DNA of 64,000 bases from Streptomyces aurantiogriseus (GCF_014649375.1 NZ_BMSX01000014.1:62001-126000), one strand, 5' to 3'; shown: positions 50,440 through 59,272, counted from the stretch's first letter. A program made the numbers and translations. The notes: generated by a model not told the origin, from the letters alone.

Positions 50440-50934
50440 ATGAAGCCACTCACCGAGCACGACATCCGCTCCTCTTTCATCAACTGCTCCAAGGGGGAGG
50501 CCAAACGTCTGACGGTCCCGCGTGACCTGGACCAACTCCCCTGGGACGACCTGGACTTCCTGGGCTGGCGCGATCCGGGCGCCCCCGACCGCAGCTACCT
50601 GGTCACCGACCGGGAGGGCCGTCTCACCGGTGTGACCCTCCGCTTCCCGTCCTCGCAGCGCGGCTTCCTGCACCGCAGCATGTGCTCGCTGTGCCTGACC
50701 ACGCATCCCGGCGGCGGTGTCTCGCTGATGACGGCCCGCAAAGCGGGCGCGGCGGGCCGCGAGGGCAACTCCGTGGGTCTCTACATGTGTACGGACCTGG
50801 CCTGTTCCCTCTACGTCCGGGGCAAGAAGACCCCGGAGGCGGGAGGCCGTTTCGAGGAGAGCCTCACGCTGGAGGAGCAGATCGCCCGGACGACGGGCAA
50901 TCTGTCCGCCTTCCTCGACAAGCTCCACGCCTGA
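50440..50934 (+). CDS. FBP-domain (FusB-like EF-G-binding) zinc protein
   Basis: A 164-residue protein that fits the FBP_C family. Four cysteines (C82, C85, C117, C122; SMCSLC and MCTDLACSLYV) form the treble-clef zinc site. FusB proteins bind elongation factor G and release it from the ribosome after fusidic acid stalls it. Here the N-terminal part is short, so it may be a translation-stress factor rather than resistance. It is preceded by the triple CTAGG motif, likely a control site. Confidence 0.82.
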   Translation: MKPLTEHDIRSSFINCSKGEAKRLTVPRDLDQLPWDDLDFLGWRDPGAPDRSYLVTDREGRLTGVTLRFPSSQRGFLHRSMCSLCLTTHPGGGVSLMTARKAGAAGREGNSVGLYMCTDLACSLYVRGKKTPEAGGRFEESLTLEEQIARTTGNLSAFLDKLHA

Positions 50935-51171
50935 GGTCGGTCGCCGCGGGCGAGGCGGTGGCCGAAAACGTGGCGGACGTCACGGACAGGAGGGCCGACA
51001 GGGGCAGGACGACGGCTGTGCGAAAACCGGTCGGATGCCGTTTCATGGTCCGAGGCTCCCGCCGGAGCATGCGGGCCCACGATCCGGCAGGCCACCGCCA
51101 CGTCGTGGGGAACCCCACCCGGTGGCGGAAGAAACGTTCGGGGCCCCCGAGGAACGGGAACTGGCCAAGGC

Positions 51172-52425
51172 ATGGCAGACGTACGTGAGCGTGCCGCGCC
51201 GCTCGTGCGGTTCGTGCAGCGGCACCGGGAACCCGTGGTCGTCCAGACCGTGCGGTCCGCCGCCGCGGCGACGATCGCGTATGTCATCGCGCTGCGCCTG
51301 AGTCCCGAGGCCGCTCCGCTCACCGCGCCGCTGACCGCGCTGCTGGTCGTCCAGGTCACCCTGTACGCGACGCTCACCAACGGTGTGCGGCGGGTCAACT
51401 CGGTGGTGGCCGGGGTGCTGGTCGCCATCGCGTTCAGTCTGCTGGTGGGGCTGACCTGGTGGAGTCTCGCGCTGCTGATCGTGGCGTCGCTGGTGGTCGG
51501 GCGTCTGGTGCGGGTCGACGAGTACGTGCCCGAGGTGGCGATCAGCGCCATGCTGGTGCTGGGCGTGACCACGGTCGGGGACACGGCCTGGGCGCGGGTG
51601 CTGGAAACCCTGATCGGGGCCGCGGTCGGGCTCGGCATCAACCTGCTGCTGCCGCCTCCGGTGTGGGTGGAGGAGGCCGGCGAGTCGATCGAGGGACTGG
51701 CCCGGCGGGTGCGGCAGCTGATGCTGCGCCTCGGGGAGCAGGCCGCCGGACGTGTCGTGGTCGAGCAGGCGGCCGCCCGGCTGCACGAGGCGCGCCGGCT
51801 GGACCACGACATCGTGGGGGTGGACGCGGCGCTGCGGCAGGCCGAGGACAGCCTGCGGCTCAATCCCCGGGTGCGGGAGGGCCTGCTGCACCGCGTGGTG
51901 CTGCGCACCGGCCTGGACACGCTGGAGATCTGCACGGTCGTCCTGCGGGTGCTGGCCCGTACCCTCACCGATCTCACCAAGGAGCGCGAGCCCCATCCCC
52001 TGTTCGAGGCCGAGATCGGCGAGGTGGTGGAGCGGCTGCTGTCGGAGATCGCCGACGCCGTGGTCAGCTTCGCGGTGCTGGTCACCACCCAGGTCAGCCT
52101 CAACGCGGACGCCGCCGAGGCCCGGCTCTCCGCGGAGCTGCGGCAGGCCGCCGCCACCCGCGACAAGCTGGCCCAGGTGCTGCTGGAGCGGCTCCAGCAC
52201 GACGCCCGCCAGTGGCAGCTGCACGGCGCGGTGCTCACCGAGGTCAACCGCATCCTCGACGAGCTCGACACGGAGCACCGCTCCCGCCGGCTCCTGGAGG
52301 AACTGGACCGTGTGTCGGGGGAACAGCGCGCACGGATGCCGCGTCTGACCCGGCTGCGCGAACGCCTGGGCGTTCAGGAGGAGCTGTGGCGGAACCGTAC
52401 GGGCATCGGCGGGCGTTTCCGCTGA
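51172..52425 (+). CDS. FUSC-family membrane protein (second copy)
   Basis: A 417-residue protein with about six N-terminal helices (AAATIAYVIALRLSPEAAPL; NSVVAGVLVAIAFSLLVGLT; ISAMLVLGVTTVGDTAWARV) and a soluble helical C-terminal half. It fits the ArAE/FUSC carrier group. It resembles the protein at 43340 in layout but they are clearly separate. ATG 51172 has only a weak ribosome site (CCAAGG). It is followed by a hypothetical protein gene 46 bases away. Confidence 0.8.
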   Translation: MADVRERAAPLVRFVQRHREPVVVQTVRSAAAATIAYVIALRLSPEAAPLTAPLTALLVVQVTLYATLTNGVRRVNSVVAGVLVAIAFSLLVGLTWWSLALLIVASLVVGRLVRVDEYVPEVAISAMLVLGVTTVGDTAWARVLETLIGAAVGLGINLLLPPPVWVEEAGESIEGLARRVRQLMLRLGEQAAGRVVVEQAAARLHEARRLDHDIVGVDAALRQAEDSLRLNPRVREGLLHRVVLRTGLDTLEICTVVLRVLARTLTDLTKEREPHPLFEAEIGEVVERLLSEIADAVVSFAVLVTTQVSLNADAAEARLSAELRQAAATRDKLAQVLLERLQHDARQWQLHGAVLTEVNRILDELDTEHRSRRLLEELDRVSGEQRARMPRLTRLRERLGVQEELWRNRTGIGGRFR

Positions 52426-52471
52426 GGAAGCGCCGGTACGGGGCCGGCACGGGGCGCGAGGGAGCGGGCCG

Positions 52472-53527
52472 ATGGCCGACACCGCCGTACGGATCGACGG
52501 GGACACACTGAGGCTGCCCGGGGGTGTGGCCGTACGGTTCATGCGGACCCTCCGCCTGCCGGAGAGCGGGACGCACGAGCTGCCACCCGGCCTCGGGACG
52601 TTTCCGGTCCGCCGGGTCCGCGACCACCCCGACACGGCGCCCGCCGAGTGGCTCGCGCGCGGGGGCGTGATGCTGCCCCTGTATCTGCGCGAGGCCATGT
52701 GGCTCAGCTTCTCGGGCACGACCCGGCCCGCGGCGCTCCAGGTCGGCGTGGGCAAGGTGTGCGCCGTCTCGGGCAAGCCCTGGAGCGACCGGCTCCGCCG
52801 GGACCCGCAGAACTACGTCGTGCTGCCCCGTCAGCCCTGGCTGGACGGCATCAATTCCGGCAAGGGCACGGTGCGCCAGTTCGTGGCGGTGCCGCTGGGA
52901 CTGGGGGCGACGGTGGAGGGTCAGGTGACCGGCGAGGAGGTGTGGGGCGGGGTCCAGCTGCAGTCGTTCACGCTGAGTCCGGAGAAGCTCGCCGAGCTGC
53001 GGGAGGCGGAGCGGCAGCGGGCGGAGCGGATGCGCGTACGGAGCCCGCTGCCACCGCCGTCCGGTGGATACGGCGGCCTGCCCACTCCCGGCGCTCCCGC
53101 GATGCCCGCCGCGGCCGCCGCTCCCGGCAGCGCGCCCCGGGCCGCCGCCGCGCTGGGCCTGGGCGTCGGCGGGTCGATGCGGCAGGAGGTCTACCGGGAC
53201 GACCGCCCGCTGACGGACTGGGCGCCCGAGCCCGCCGGCCGGGTCTTCGTGCACCTGGTGACGCCCCCGGACTGGCGGCGCATCACCGGCGAGGCACCCC
53301 CGCCGTCCCCGGTCGACCGCGCCGCCTACACCCGCGCGGGGCTGCCCTGGTTCGAGTACTACGACCAGGACGCCCACGATCTCGCCCCGAGCGACACGCT
53401 CGGCGAGGTGAAGCCGGTCGGCGACTGGCTCGGCGACGACCTCGACCCCTGGCAGGCGCCCGGCCCCCACCAGGTCAAGCAGCTGAAGGACGCGCCGGGG
53501 AAGCCGGTGGAGGACGGCGACTGGTAG
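52472..53527 (+). CDS. Conserved hypothetical protein of about 350 residues
   Basis: A 351-residue protein from ATG 52472 with GGGAGC upstream. Two parts are visible: an N-terminal beta-rich domain (GGVMLPLYLREAMWLSFSGT; YVVLPRQPWLDGINSGKGTV) and a C-terminal domain (LGVGGSMRQEVYRDDRPLTD) linked by a Pro/Ala/Gly stretch. No catalytic motif is clear. It is probably an actinobacterial protein of unknown function. It could be co-transcribed with the FUSC gene. Confidence 0.65.
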   Translation: MADTAVRIDGDTLRLPGGVAVRFMRTLRLPESGTHELPPGLGTFPVRRVRDHPDTAPAEWLARGGVMLPLYLREAMWLSFSGTTRPAALQVGVGKVCAVSGKPWSDRLRRDPQNYVVLPRQPWLDGINSGKGTVRQFVAVPLGLGATVEGQVTGEEVWGGVQLQSFTLSPEKLAELREAERQRAERMRVRSPLPPPSGGYGGLPTPGAPAMPAAAAAPGSAPRAAAALGLGVGGSMRQEVYRDDRPLTDWAPEPAGRVFVHLVTPPDWRRITGEAPPPSPVDRAAYTRAGLPWFEYYDQDAHDLAPSDTLGEVKPVGDWLGDDLDPWQAPGPHQVKQLKDAPGKPVEDGDW

Positions 53528-53607
53528 ACCGCGATTTTGCGTTCGGCGGTCCCCGCAGCCAGGGTGGAGTGTCACGGCAGTGGCGTACGACGACCTGAGG
53601 TGCGGGC

Positions 53608-54927
53608 ATGGGCAGTGGGACGGAAGCGGCACGATGGGGGTCCCCCCGCTCATGGGGGTCCCCCCGCTCGAGCCAAGCCGAGAGCGGGGAAGAAGCGAAG
53701 AGTGGGGGAGGCTGGAGCAGGCGCCGCTTCGTCGGGGCGCTCGGCGCGGTGACGGCGGCGTCGGCGCTGGCCGGCTGCGGCGACGGCGCCTCGGAGACTC
53801 CCGGGGCTCCTTCCGGAACCCCTCGGGCGAAGGAGAGCACGCAGGGCGCCGCGCCTGCCCCGACGCCCACCTCACCCCAGGCCTCGAAGAAGCCGTCCGG
53901 CCCCCGGCCGCTCTACGTCGGCACCTACACCTCGGCCGAGGGCGGCGGCAAGGGCATCGGCCTCGCCACGTACGACCCCGCGTCGGGCCGGATCGCCGGT
54001 CAGGGCACGATCACGGGCGTCCAGGACCCGTCGTATCTCGCCGTACACCCGAACGGCGGGACGCTCTACGCGGTCAACGAGCGCGAGCGCGGGGCCGTGA
54101 CCGCCGTACGTCTGTCGGACCGCGAGGTGCTGGGGAGCCGATCGACGGGCGGGGCCCACCCCTGCCATCTGTCCGTGCATCCGGGCGGGCGCTGGCTGCT
54201 GAGCGCCGACTACGGGTCGGGCAGCGTGGCCGTGCACCCGATCGACGCCTCGGGGGCGCTCGGCGAGCGCACCGACATGGTCACCCACAGCCGGCCGGCG
54301 CCCGCCCCCGGCCAGGAGGGGCCGCACGCGCACCAGTTCCTCACCGCCCCGGACGGCGGCCACGTCCTCGCCGTGGACCTCGGCACCGACACGGTCTACA
54401 CCTACCGGCTGAACGAGAGGTCCGGCACGCTCACCGAGGTCGCCCAGGCGCACACCCGGCCGGGCGCCGGTCCACGCCACCTCACGTTCCACCCGGCGGG
54501 CCGGTACGCCTACCTCGCCAACGAGAACGACGACACGGTCGCGGTCTGCGCCTACGACCCGCCCACCGGCCGTCTGACGATCGGCAAGCCGCAGTCGACG
54601 GGCGCGAAGGCGGACACCAACTACCCGGCGCAGTTCGCGGTCACGCCGGACGGCGCGTACGCCTACCTCGCCAACCGCGGCGACAACACGCTCGCGCGCT
54701 ACGCGGTGGAGGCGGACGGGGCCCGGCTGCGGCTGCTCGGCACGGTGCCGGTGGAAGGGGACTTCCCCCGGCAGATCGCCCTCTCGCCGGACGGGGGCCT
54801 GCTGTTCGCGGCGAACCAGCGCTCCGGCACGGTCAGCGTGTTCCACGTGGACGGCACGAACGGTGGACTGCGGCTCGCGGGCGAGCCGTTCGCGTCACCC
54901 GTCGCCGTCTGTGCGCTGCCGCTGTAG
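53608..54927 (+). CDS. Tat-exported lactonase-family lipoprotein (6-phosphogluconolactonase-like)
   Basis: A 439-residue protein. The Tat motif RRRFVG (38-43) and the lipobox ALAGC (C57) mark a lipoprotein. A seven-bladed beta propeller follows (PLYVGTYTSAEGGGKGIGLA; LSVHPGGRWLLSADYGSG; NRGDNTLARYAVEADGARL). The family opens lactone rings of sugars. The first 35 residues are encoded largely by a dispersed repeat (53634-53711), which is unusual. GAGG precedes ATG 53608. The start may have moved after insertion of the repeat. Confidence 0.85.
   Translation: MGSGTEAARWGSPRSWGSPRSSQAESGEEAKSGGGWSRRRFVGALGAVTAASALAGCGDGASETPGAPSGTPRAKESTQGAAPAPTPTSPQASKKPSGPRPLYVGTYTSAEGGGKGIGLATYDPASGRIAGQGTITGVQDPSYLAVHPNGGTLYAVNERERGAVTAVRLSDREVLGSRSTGGAHPCHLSVHPGGRWLLSADYGSGSVAVHPIDASGALGERTDMVTHSRPAPAPGQEGPHAHQFLTAPDGGHVLAVDLGTDTVYTYRLNERSGTLTEVAQAHTRPGAGPRHLTFHPAGRYAYLANENDDTVAVCAYDPPTGRLTIGKPQSTGAKADTNYPAQFAVTPDGAYAYLANRGDNTLARYAVEADGARLRLLGTVPVEGDFPRQIALSPDGGLLFAANQRSGTVSVFHVDGTNGGLRLAGEPFASPVAVCALPL
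53634..53711 (+). repeat. Dispersed Streptomyces repeat (copy 2), inside the lactonase 5' end
   Basis: ATGGGGGTCCCCCCGCTC occurs twice in tandem (53634-53651 and 53652-53669), followed by GCCGAGAG and GTGGGGGAGG parts. The second unit aligns with the copy at 7268-7307 in the other orientation. It is translated as SWGSPRSSQAESGEEAKS in the N-region of the Tat signal. In intergenic places the same repeat is noncoding. Confidence 0.7.
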
Positions 54928-55620
54928 GGCGCGCGGGCAGGAGGCCGCGCTGGCCTGGCTGAGCAGGACGTGCATGCGCTCGGTGAGCTGCCCGACGTCG
55001 TCGGCGGGCGCGTGGAAGGGCAGGCGTACGTCGCCGTGGGAGCGGGCGCGCTCGATGCGCAGGGTGAGGCCGTGCCGGTCGACGGCGAGCGGCTGCACGC
55101 GGACGGCGCCGTGCAGGCTGTCGCTCTGGACGAGCCGGGTGAGCCGCTCGACCGCGTCGGGGTGGGCGTCCGCGAGGTGGGTGAGGAGCTGGGCCTCGGC
55201 GGTGGCGAGCGGGTCGGGTGCGGCGGCGGCGAACTCGTCGAGGTCGACGACGACCGCGCCGGAGGGCTGGTTCAGTACCACGCGGGTGGCGTGGAAGACG
55301 AGGTGGTCGTCCCCCGGGACGAACCAACCGGCGAGCCAGAGGCGGGCGCGGATACGGCCTCGGACGGGGACGGGCGCGACGTCCGCGAACTCCAGCACCG
55401 CGGACGGCTCGCCGCGGGGCGCGCAGATCGCCGCCGTGAGCAGCGCGCTGTCCTCGGGCACGTGCAAATGCACCCGCCCGTCCTCGTCGACGGTGTGCGC
55501 ACCGACGAACTCCTCACGGCCGCCGTCCGCGGTCACCGCGCAGGACCACGAGGCGGCGAGCACCGTCCGGGCCCGTTCGGCCGCGGCAGGCGCGGCCGCC
55601 CAGCTGTGACTGTCGCCCAT
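54895..55620 (-). CDS. DUF2470 domain protein under an iron box
   Basis: A 241-residue protein. The N-terminal 130 residues resemble a split-barrel fold (SWSCAVTADGGREEFVGAHT; GRVHLHVPEDSALLTAAICA) and the C-terminal 80 residues the DUF2470 domain (LLTHLADAHPDAVERLTRLV). HugZ-type relatives bind or degrade haem. AAGGAGG precedes ATG 55620, and an iron box lies 12 bases upstream. I infer a role in iron or haem supply. It converges with the lactonase gene, overlapping by 33 bases. Confidence 0.78.
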   Translation of the reverse strand: MGDSHSWAAAPAAAERARTVLAASWSCAVTADGGREEFVGAHTVDEDGRVHLHVPEDSALLTAAICAPRGEPSAVLEFADVAPVPVRGRIRARLWLAGWFVPGDDHLVFHATRVVLNQPSGAVVVDLDEFAAAAPDPLATAEAQLLTHLADAHPDAVERLTRLVQSDSLHGAVRVQPLAVDRHGLTLRIERARSHGDVRLPFHAPADDVGQLTERMHVLLSQASAASCPRALQRQRTDGDG

Positions 55621-55632
55621 CCCAGAACCTCC

Positions 55633-55651
55633 TTAGGTAAGCCTTGCCTAA
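55633..55651. promoter_or_regulatory. DmdR/IdeR-type iron box
   Basis: TTAGGTAAGCCTTGCCTAA is 19 bases long and close to the known TTAGGTTAGGCTAACCTAA consensus, with only one mismatch between its two 9-base arms. It lies directly upstream of the ribosome site of the DUF2470 gene, suggesting repression when iron is high. Confidence 0.8.
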
Positions 55652-55801
55652 CCTATCGGAGATCCGGGTGTGCGCCAACCGTGGTGGCCGCAGGCGTTGG
55701 ACTCAGGCATGAGCCGCCACCCCTCGGACGTGAAGGTGAAGGTGTCGTCGAAGCGTCCGTCGCAGCCGAAGCGGGAAGGGAGGTTCCGCAGGCACCGACG
55801 A

Positions 55802-56416
55802 TCACCCCGGAGGCGAAACGACCCCCAGCAGCGCCCTCGCGCACAGGTCCCGTACCTGGTCACGGGAGAGATCCGAGTCGCGCAGCCACTCCAGACAGAC
55901 GGCTGTGATGAAGGCGAGCCAGCCACGGACCGCCAGCCGTACGTCGGCGCGTTCCTCGAAGAGCGGGCCGAACTCGGGGTCGGCGGCGAGGGCCGCCAGG
56001 ATCTGTTCCTCCTGGGCCGCCAGCGCCCGCTGGTAGACCCGCCGGACCGCCTGGTCGCCGGCCGCGTCCGCGCGGTGGAAGGCGCGGTAGCCGTGGGCGT
56101 GGGTGCGGACGTGATCCAGATAGGTGTCCAGGCCGGCGGTGAGCTGTTCACGGACGGGGACGCCGGGCACCGCCGCCGTCAGGCACAGCATCCGCTCGCT
56201 CTCCCGCTCGACGACCGCCGCGAAGAAGTCCCGCTTGGTCGGGAAGTAGTGGTACAGCAGCCCCCGCGAGACCCCGGCGATCTCGGCGACCTGCTCGATC
56301 CACACCTCGTCGTAGGGGTTCTCCGAGAACAGGCGCGCGCCGACCGTGAGGAGCTGTTCCCTGCGCTCCGCGGTGCTGAGGCGGCGCCGTGTGCGCGTCT
56401 CGTGGTTCGCGGCCAT
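55802..56416 (-). CDS. TetR-family regulator divergent from P450
   Basis: A 204-residue repressor. The helix-turn-helix reads EQVAEIAGVSRGLLYHYFPT and the C-terminal domain is all-helical. Such proteins usually control a nearby efflux or oxidase gene. It is divergent from the P450 gene, with two similar 16-bp sites in the gap. The ATG 56416 has no strong Shine-Dalgarno site, so leaderless translation is possible. Its ligand is unknown. Confidence 0.87.
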   Translation of the reverse strand: MAANHETRTRRRLSTAERREQLLTVGARLFSENPYDEVWIEQVAEIAGVSRGLLYHYFPTKRDFFAAVVERESERMLCLTAAVPGVPVREQLTAGLDTYLDHVRTHAHGYRAFHRADAAGDQAVRRVYQRALAAQEEQILAALAADPEFGPLFEERADVRLAVRGWLAFITAVCLEWLRDSDLSRDQVRDLCARALLGVVSPPG

Positions 56417-56428
56417 GCCCGCACTTTA

Positions 56429-56487
56429 CTTGACGCCGGTTCAACAACGGGACGAGACTGAGGCCGCACTATTGAACCCACGTACAA
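56429..56487. promoter_or_regulatory. Two TetR operator candidates between tetR and P450
   Basis: On the minus strand, 56444-56429 reads TTGAACCGGCGTCAAG; on the plus strand, 56472-56487 reads TTGAACCCACGTACAA. They share TTGAACC-N2-CGT-N-CAA in opposite orientation, and each is an imperfect dyad. They cover the start region of both genes, so the repressor probably controls both. Confidence 0.65.
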
Positions 56488-56525
56488 CATGCTCGACCTG
56501 CCGCTGGATCAAGGGAGATCGCGTC

Positions 56526-58097
56526 ATGGCGGAGACGACAGCAGGAGCGACGACAGGAACGAGGGCCGGCACGGCGACCGGGGCATCGACGAGGGCGACG
56601 AGCGAGGATCTGCCGCCGAAGGGATTCCGCGGTGCCGAGCTCGGGTGGCCCGAACTGCACCGCATCCCGCATCCGCCGTACCGGCTCCCGCTGCTCGGGG
56701 ACGTCCTGGGCGCGAGCCGGACCACGCCCCTGCAGGACTCGCTGCGGCAGGCCCGCCGGCTGGGGCCGATCTTCCGGCGCCGTGCGTTCGGGCGGGAGTT
56801 CGTGTTCGTGTGGGGTGCCCGGCTCGCCGCCGACATGATGGACGAGGCGCGGTTCGCCAAGCATGTGGGGCTGGGGGTCGCCAATCTGCGGCCGGTGGTC
56901 GGGGACGCGCTGTTCACGGCGTACAACCACGAGCCCAACTGGCAGTTGGCGCACGACGTGCTGGCCCCGGGGTTCAGCCGGGAGGCGATGCAGGCCTACC
57001 ACCCGATGATGCTGGACGTGGCGGAGCGGCTCACCGCCCACTGGGACCGTGCGTCGGCCGCGGGGCGGGCCGTGGACGTGCCCGGGGACATGACGAAGCT
57101 GACCCTGGAGACGATCGCGCGCACCGGCTTCGGACACGACTTCGGCTCCTTCGAACGGTCCCGGCCGCATCCCTTCGTGACGGCGATGGTGGGCACGCTC
57201 AGCTACGCCCAGCGACTGAACACCGTGCCGTCACCGCGATTGTTGTGGCGGGCCGCGCGCCGCAACGAGGCCGACATCGCCTACCTCAACCGCACGGTCG
57301 ACGACCTGGTGCGGGCGCGCCGGGCCGGGAGGAGCGGCGAGGGCGATCTGCTCGACCGGATGCTGGAGACGGCCCACCCGGAGACGGGCGAACGGCTGTC
57401 GGCGCAGAACGTCCGCCGTCAGGTCATCACCTTCCTGGTCGCGGGCCATGAGACCACCTCCGGCGCGCTCTCCTTCGCCCTGCACTACCTCTCCCGGCAC
57501 CCGGAGGTCGCCGCCCGCGCCCGCGCCGAGGTGGACCGGGTGTGGGGGGACGCGGCGGCGCCCGGCTACGACCAGGTGGCCAAGCTGCGGTACGTCCGCC
57601 GGGTGATCGACGAGTCGCTGCGGCTGTGGCCGACGGCACCGGCGTTCGCACGGGAGGCCCGCGAGGACACCGTGCTGGCCGGGGAGCATCCGATGCGGCG
57701 CGGCGCCTGGGCGCTGGTGCTGACGCCGATGCTGCACCGCGATCCCGAGGTGTGGGGCGCCGGCGCCGAACGGTTCGACCCGGACCGCTTCGACGCGGGG
57801 GCGGTCCGCGCGCGGGCCCCGCACACCTTCAAGCCGTTCGGCACGGGTGCGCGGGCCTGCATCGGGCGGCAGTTCGCGCTGCACGAGGCCACGCTCGTGC
57901 TCGGCCTGCTGCTGCGCCGCTACGAGCTGCGGTCCGACCCGGCCTACCGGCTGCGGGTCACGGAGCGGCTGACGGTGATGCCGGAGGGGCTGCGGCTGCG
58001 CCTGGGGCGTCGCACGGCACCTGCGGCGCCGGGTGGGCCGGTCGGGGAGGAGGGCGGGTCAGAGGCCCGCTGTCCAGTGCGCGGGGCGGGTGACTGA
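56526..58097 (+). CDS. Cytochrome P450 (CYP102-like haem domain, no reductase)
   Basis: A 523-residue monooxygenase. The I-helix motif AGHETTSG (about 306), the ExxR motif (ESLRLW, about 362) and the haem loop FKPFGTGARACIGRQFA (Cys about 444) are intact. The sequence (GLGVANLRPVVGDALFTAYN, NWQLAHDVLAPGFS) resembles the haem domain of CYP102 fatty-acid hydroxylases, but the fused FAD/FMN reductase is absent. Redox partners must be encoded elsewhere. GGGAG precedes ATG 56526. Its 3' end overlaps the convergent pentapeptide gene by 39 bases. Confidence 0.92.
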   Translation: MAETTAGATTGTRAGTATGASTRATSEDLPPKGFRGAELGWPELHRIPHPPYRLPLLGDVLGASRTTPLQDSLRQARRLGPIFRRRAFGREFVFVWGARLAADMMDEARFAKHVGLGVANLRPVVGDALFTAYNHEPNWQLAHDVLAPGFSREAMQAYHPMMLDVAERLTAHWDRASAAGRAVDVPGDMTKLTLETIARTGFGHDFGSFERSRPHPFVTAMVGTLSYAQRLNTVPSPRLLWRAARRNEADIAYLNRTVDDLVRARRAGRSGEGDLLDRMLETAHPETGERLSAQNVRRQVITFLVAGHETTSGALSFALHYLSRHPEVAARARAEVDRVWGDAAAPGYDQVAKLRYVRRVIDESLRLWPTAPAFAREAREDTVLAGEHPMRRGAWALVLTPMLHRDPEVWGAGAERFDPDRFDAGAVRARAPHTFKPFGTGARACIGRQFALHEATLVLGLLLRRYELRSDPAYRLRVTERLTVMPEGLRLRLGRRTAPAAPGGPVGEEGGSEARCPVRGAGD

Positions 58098-58889
58098 CTC
58101 CGGCAGCCTGGTCCCGGCACTCCCCCGCGCCGCGTCGAGCTGCGGCTGAGTCAGGAAGAACGCCCCGGTGAGGTCGGCGTCCGTGAGGTCGGTGTCGCGC
58201 AGGTCGGCCCCTATGAGGTCCGCGCCGCGCAGATCGGCGCCGGTGAGGTCGGCGGCTATCAGGTAGGCGCCGCGGAGGTTCGCCCCGCGCAGGTCGGCGC
58301 CCTTGAGGCGGGCGCCCATCAGATCGGCGCCCCGGCGTTCCTTCTTGCGCCCGGGTATGCCCGCGCGGGCCAGTTCGCTGGTCTTCAGGAGCAGGGCGTT
58401 GACGTCCTGGCGGTGCGCCGGGACGTCCAGGGCGGCGAGTTCCTCGGGGGTCTGCCGGGCGAGGCGTTCGGTCTTCTCCAGGGCCTGCCGCAGCCGGGGG
58501 TGGACCGGGCGGGCCGCGGGCAGGGCGAGTGCCTCGGTGAGGTACCAGAGCAGCTCGTGGAGCTGCCGGACGACCGGGAACGCCTCGACCATGCGACGGG
58601 CGTGCTCGCGGTCGGCCGTACGCCAGTCCCGGCCGCCGAAGGTGACCTGCGAGACCTTCTGCCCGGCGCCGAAGCAGTCGTAGACCGTGCAGCCGGTGAA
58701 GCCCTTGTGCCGCAGCCGGGCGTGGATGCCGCAGCGGTGGTCCTCCCCCAGGTTGGGGCACGGCTTCCCCGCGTCCTTGTCGATGGCGAAGTCGGCCGAT
58801 CGGGCGAACGGCAGGGCCACGCAGCACAGCCCGAAGCAGTTGGCGCAGTCACCGCGCAGGTCGTCCCGGTCCACCCTCTGTTCTCGCAT
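58059..58889 (-). CDS. Cysteine-rich, pentapeptide-repeat protein
   Basis: A 276-residue protein. The N-terminal 80 residues carry eight cysteines (15, 18, 22, 23, 44, 53, 67, 72; DCANCFGLCCVALPF), resembling a YkgJ-type metal or iron-sulfur site. The C-terminal part has at least ten A(D/N)LxG pentapeptide repeats (ADLRGANLRGAYLIAADLTG). Pentapeptide proteins form a rod that can mimic DNA. ATG 58889 has AGGTGG upstream. It ends inside the P450 gene (39-base tail-to-tail overlap). Confidence 0.8.
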   Translation of the reverse strand: MREQRVDRDDLRGDCANCFGLCCVALPFARSADFAIDKDAGKPCPNLGEDHRCGIHARLRHKGFTGCTVYDCFGAGQKVSQVTFGGRDWRTADREHARRMVEAFPVVRQLHELLWYLTEALALPAARPVHPRLRQALEKTERLARQTPEELAALDVPAHRQDVNALLLKTSELARAGIPGRKKERRGADLMGARLKGADLRGANLRGAYLIAADLTGADLRGADLIGADLRDTDLTDADLTGAFFLTQPQLDAARGSAGTRLPESVTRPAHWTAGL

Positions 58890-59070
58890 TCCGTCCACCT
58901 TACTGACCTGCGGCCATGGCGCGGACATCGTGCCGCCCCCGGCCGGAACGAAAACTCACCGCTGAGTTTCCGGCCCTGTGGGGGTCCTCTCATCCAACGG
59001 AAAACAACGTCGGCTATCACGGAGTCAGGAGCCGGCAGCGGCAGGAGCCCGACGGACCGAGGAGTACGTC

Positions 59071-59271
59071 ATGTGCAGTCACCAGCCCCCGTGCCCGACC
59101 GCGGACAGCGCCGACCGTCACACGGCCGTCGTCGTCACGGCCCACCCCGAGCAGGGGTGGAGCCTGCTGTGCAACGGGACCGTCGTCTTCGACGACACCG
59201 GTGAACTCCTGCCGGACGGGCGGGTCGTGGACCCGCACCGCGTCCCCGGCCCGCCCGTCCTCGCCGGCTGA
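59071..59271 (+). CDS. DUF5999 family small protein
   Basis: A 66-residue protein that begins MCSHQPPCPTADSADRH and has the HPEQGWSLLCNGTVVFDDTG core of DUF5999. Its three cysteines and histidines might bind a metal. The function is unknown; the family is common in Streptomyces. GAGGAGTACGTC precedes ATG 59071. Its stop is 1 base from the end of the convergent sigma gene. Confidence 0.8.
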   Translation: MCSHQPPCPTADSADRHTAVVVTAHPEQGWSLLCNGTVVFDDTGELLPDGRVVDPHRVPGPPVLAG

Positions 59272-59272
59272 C

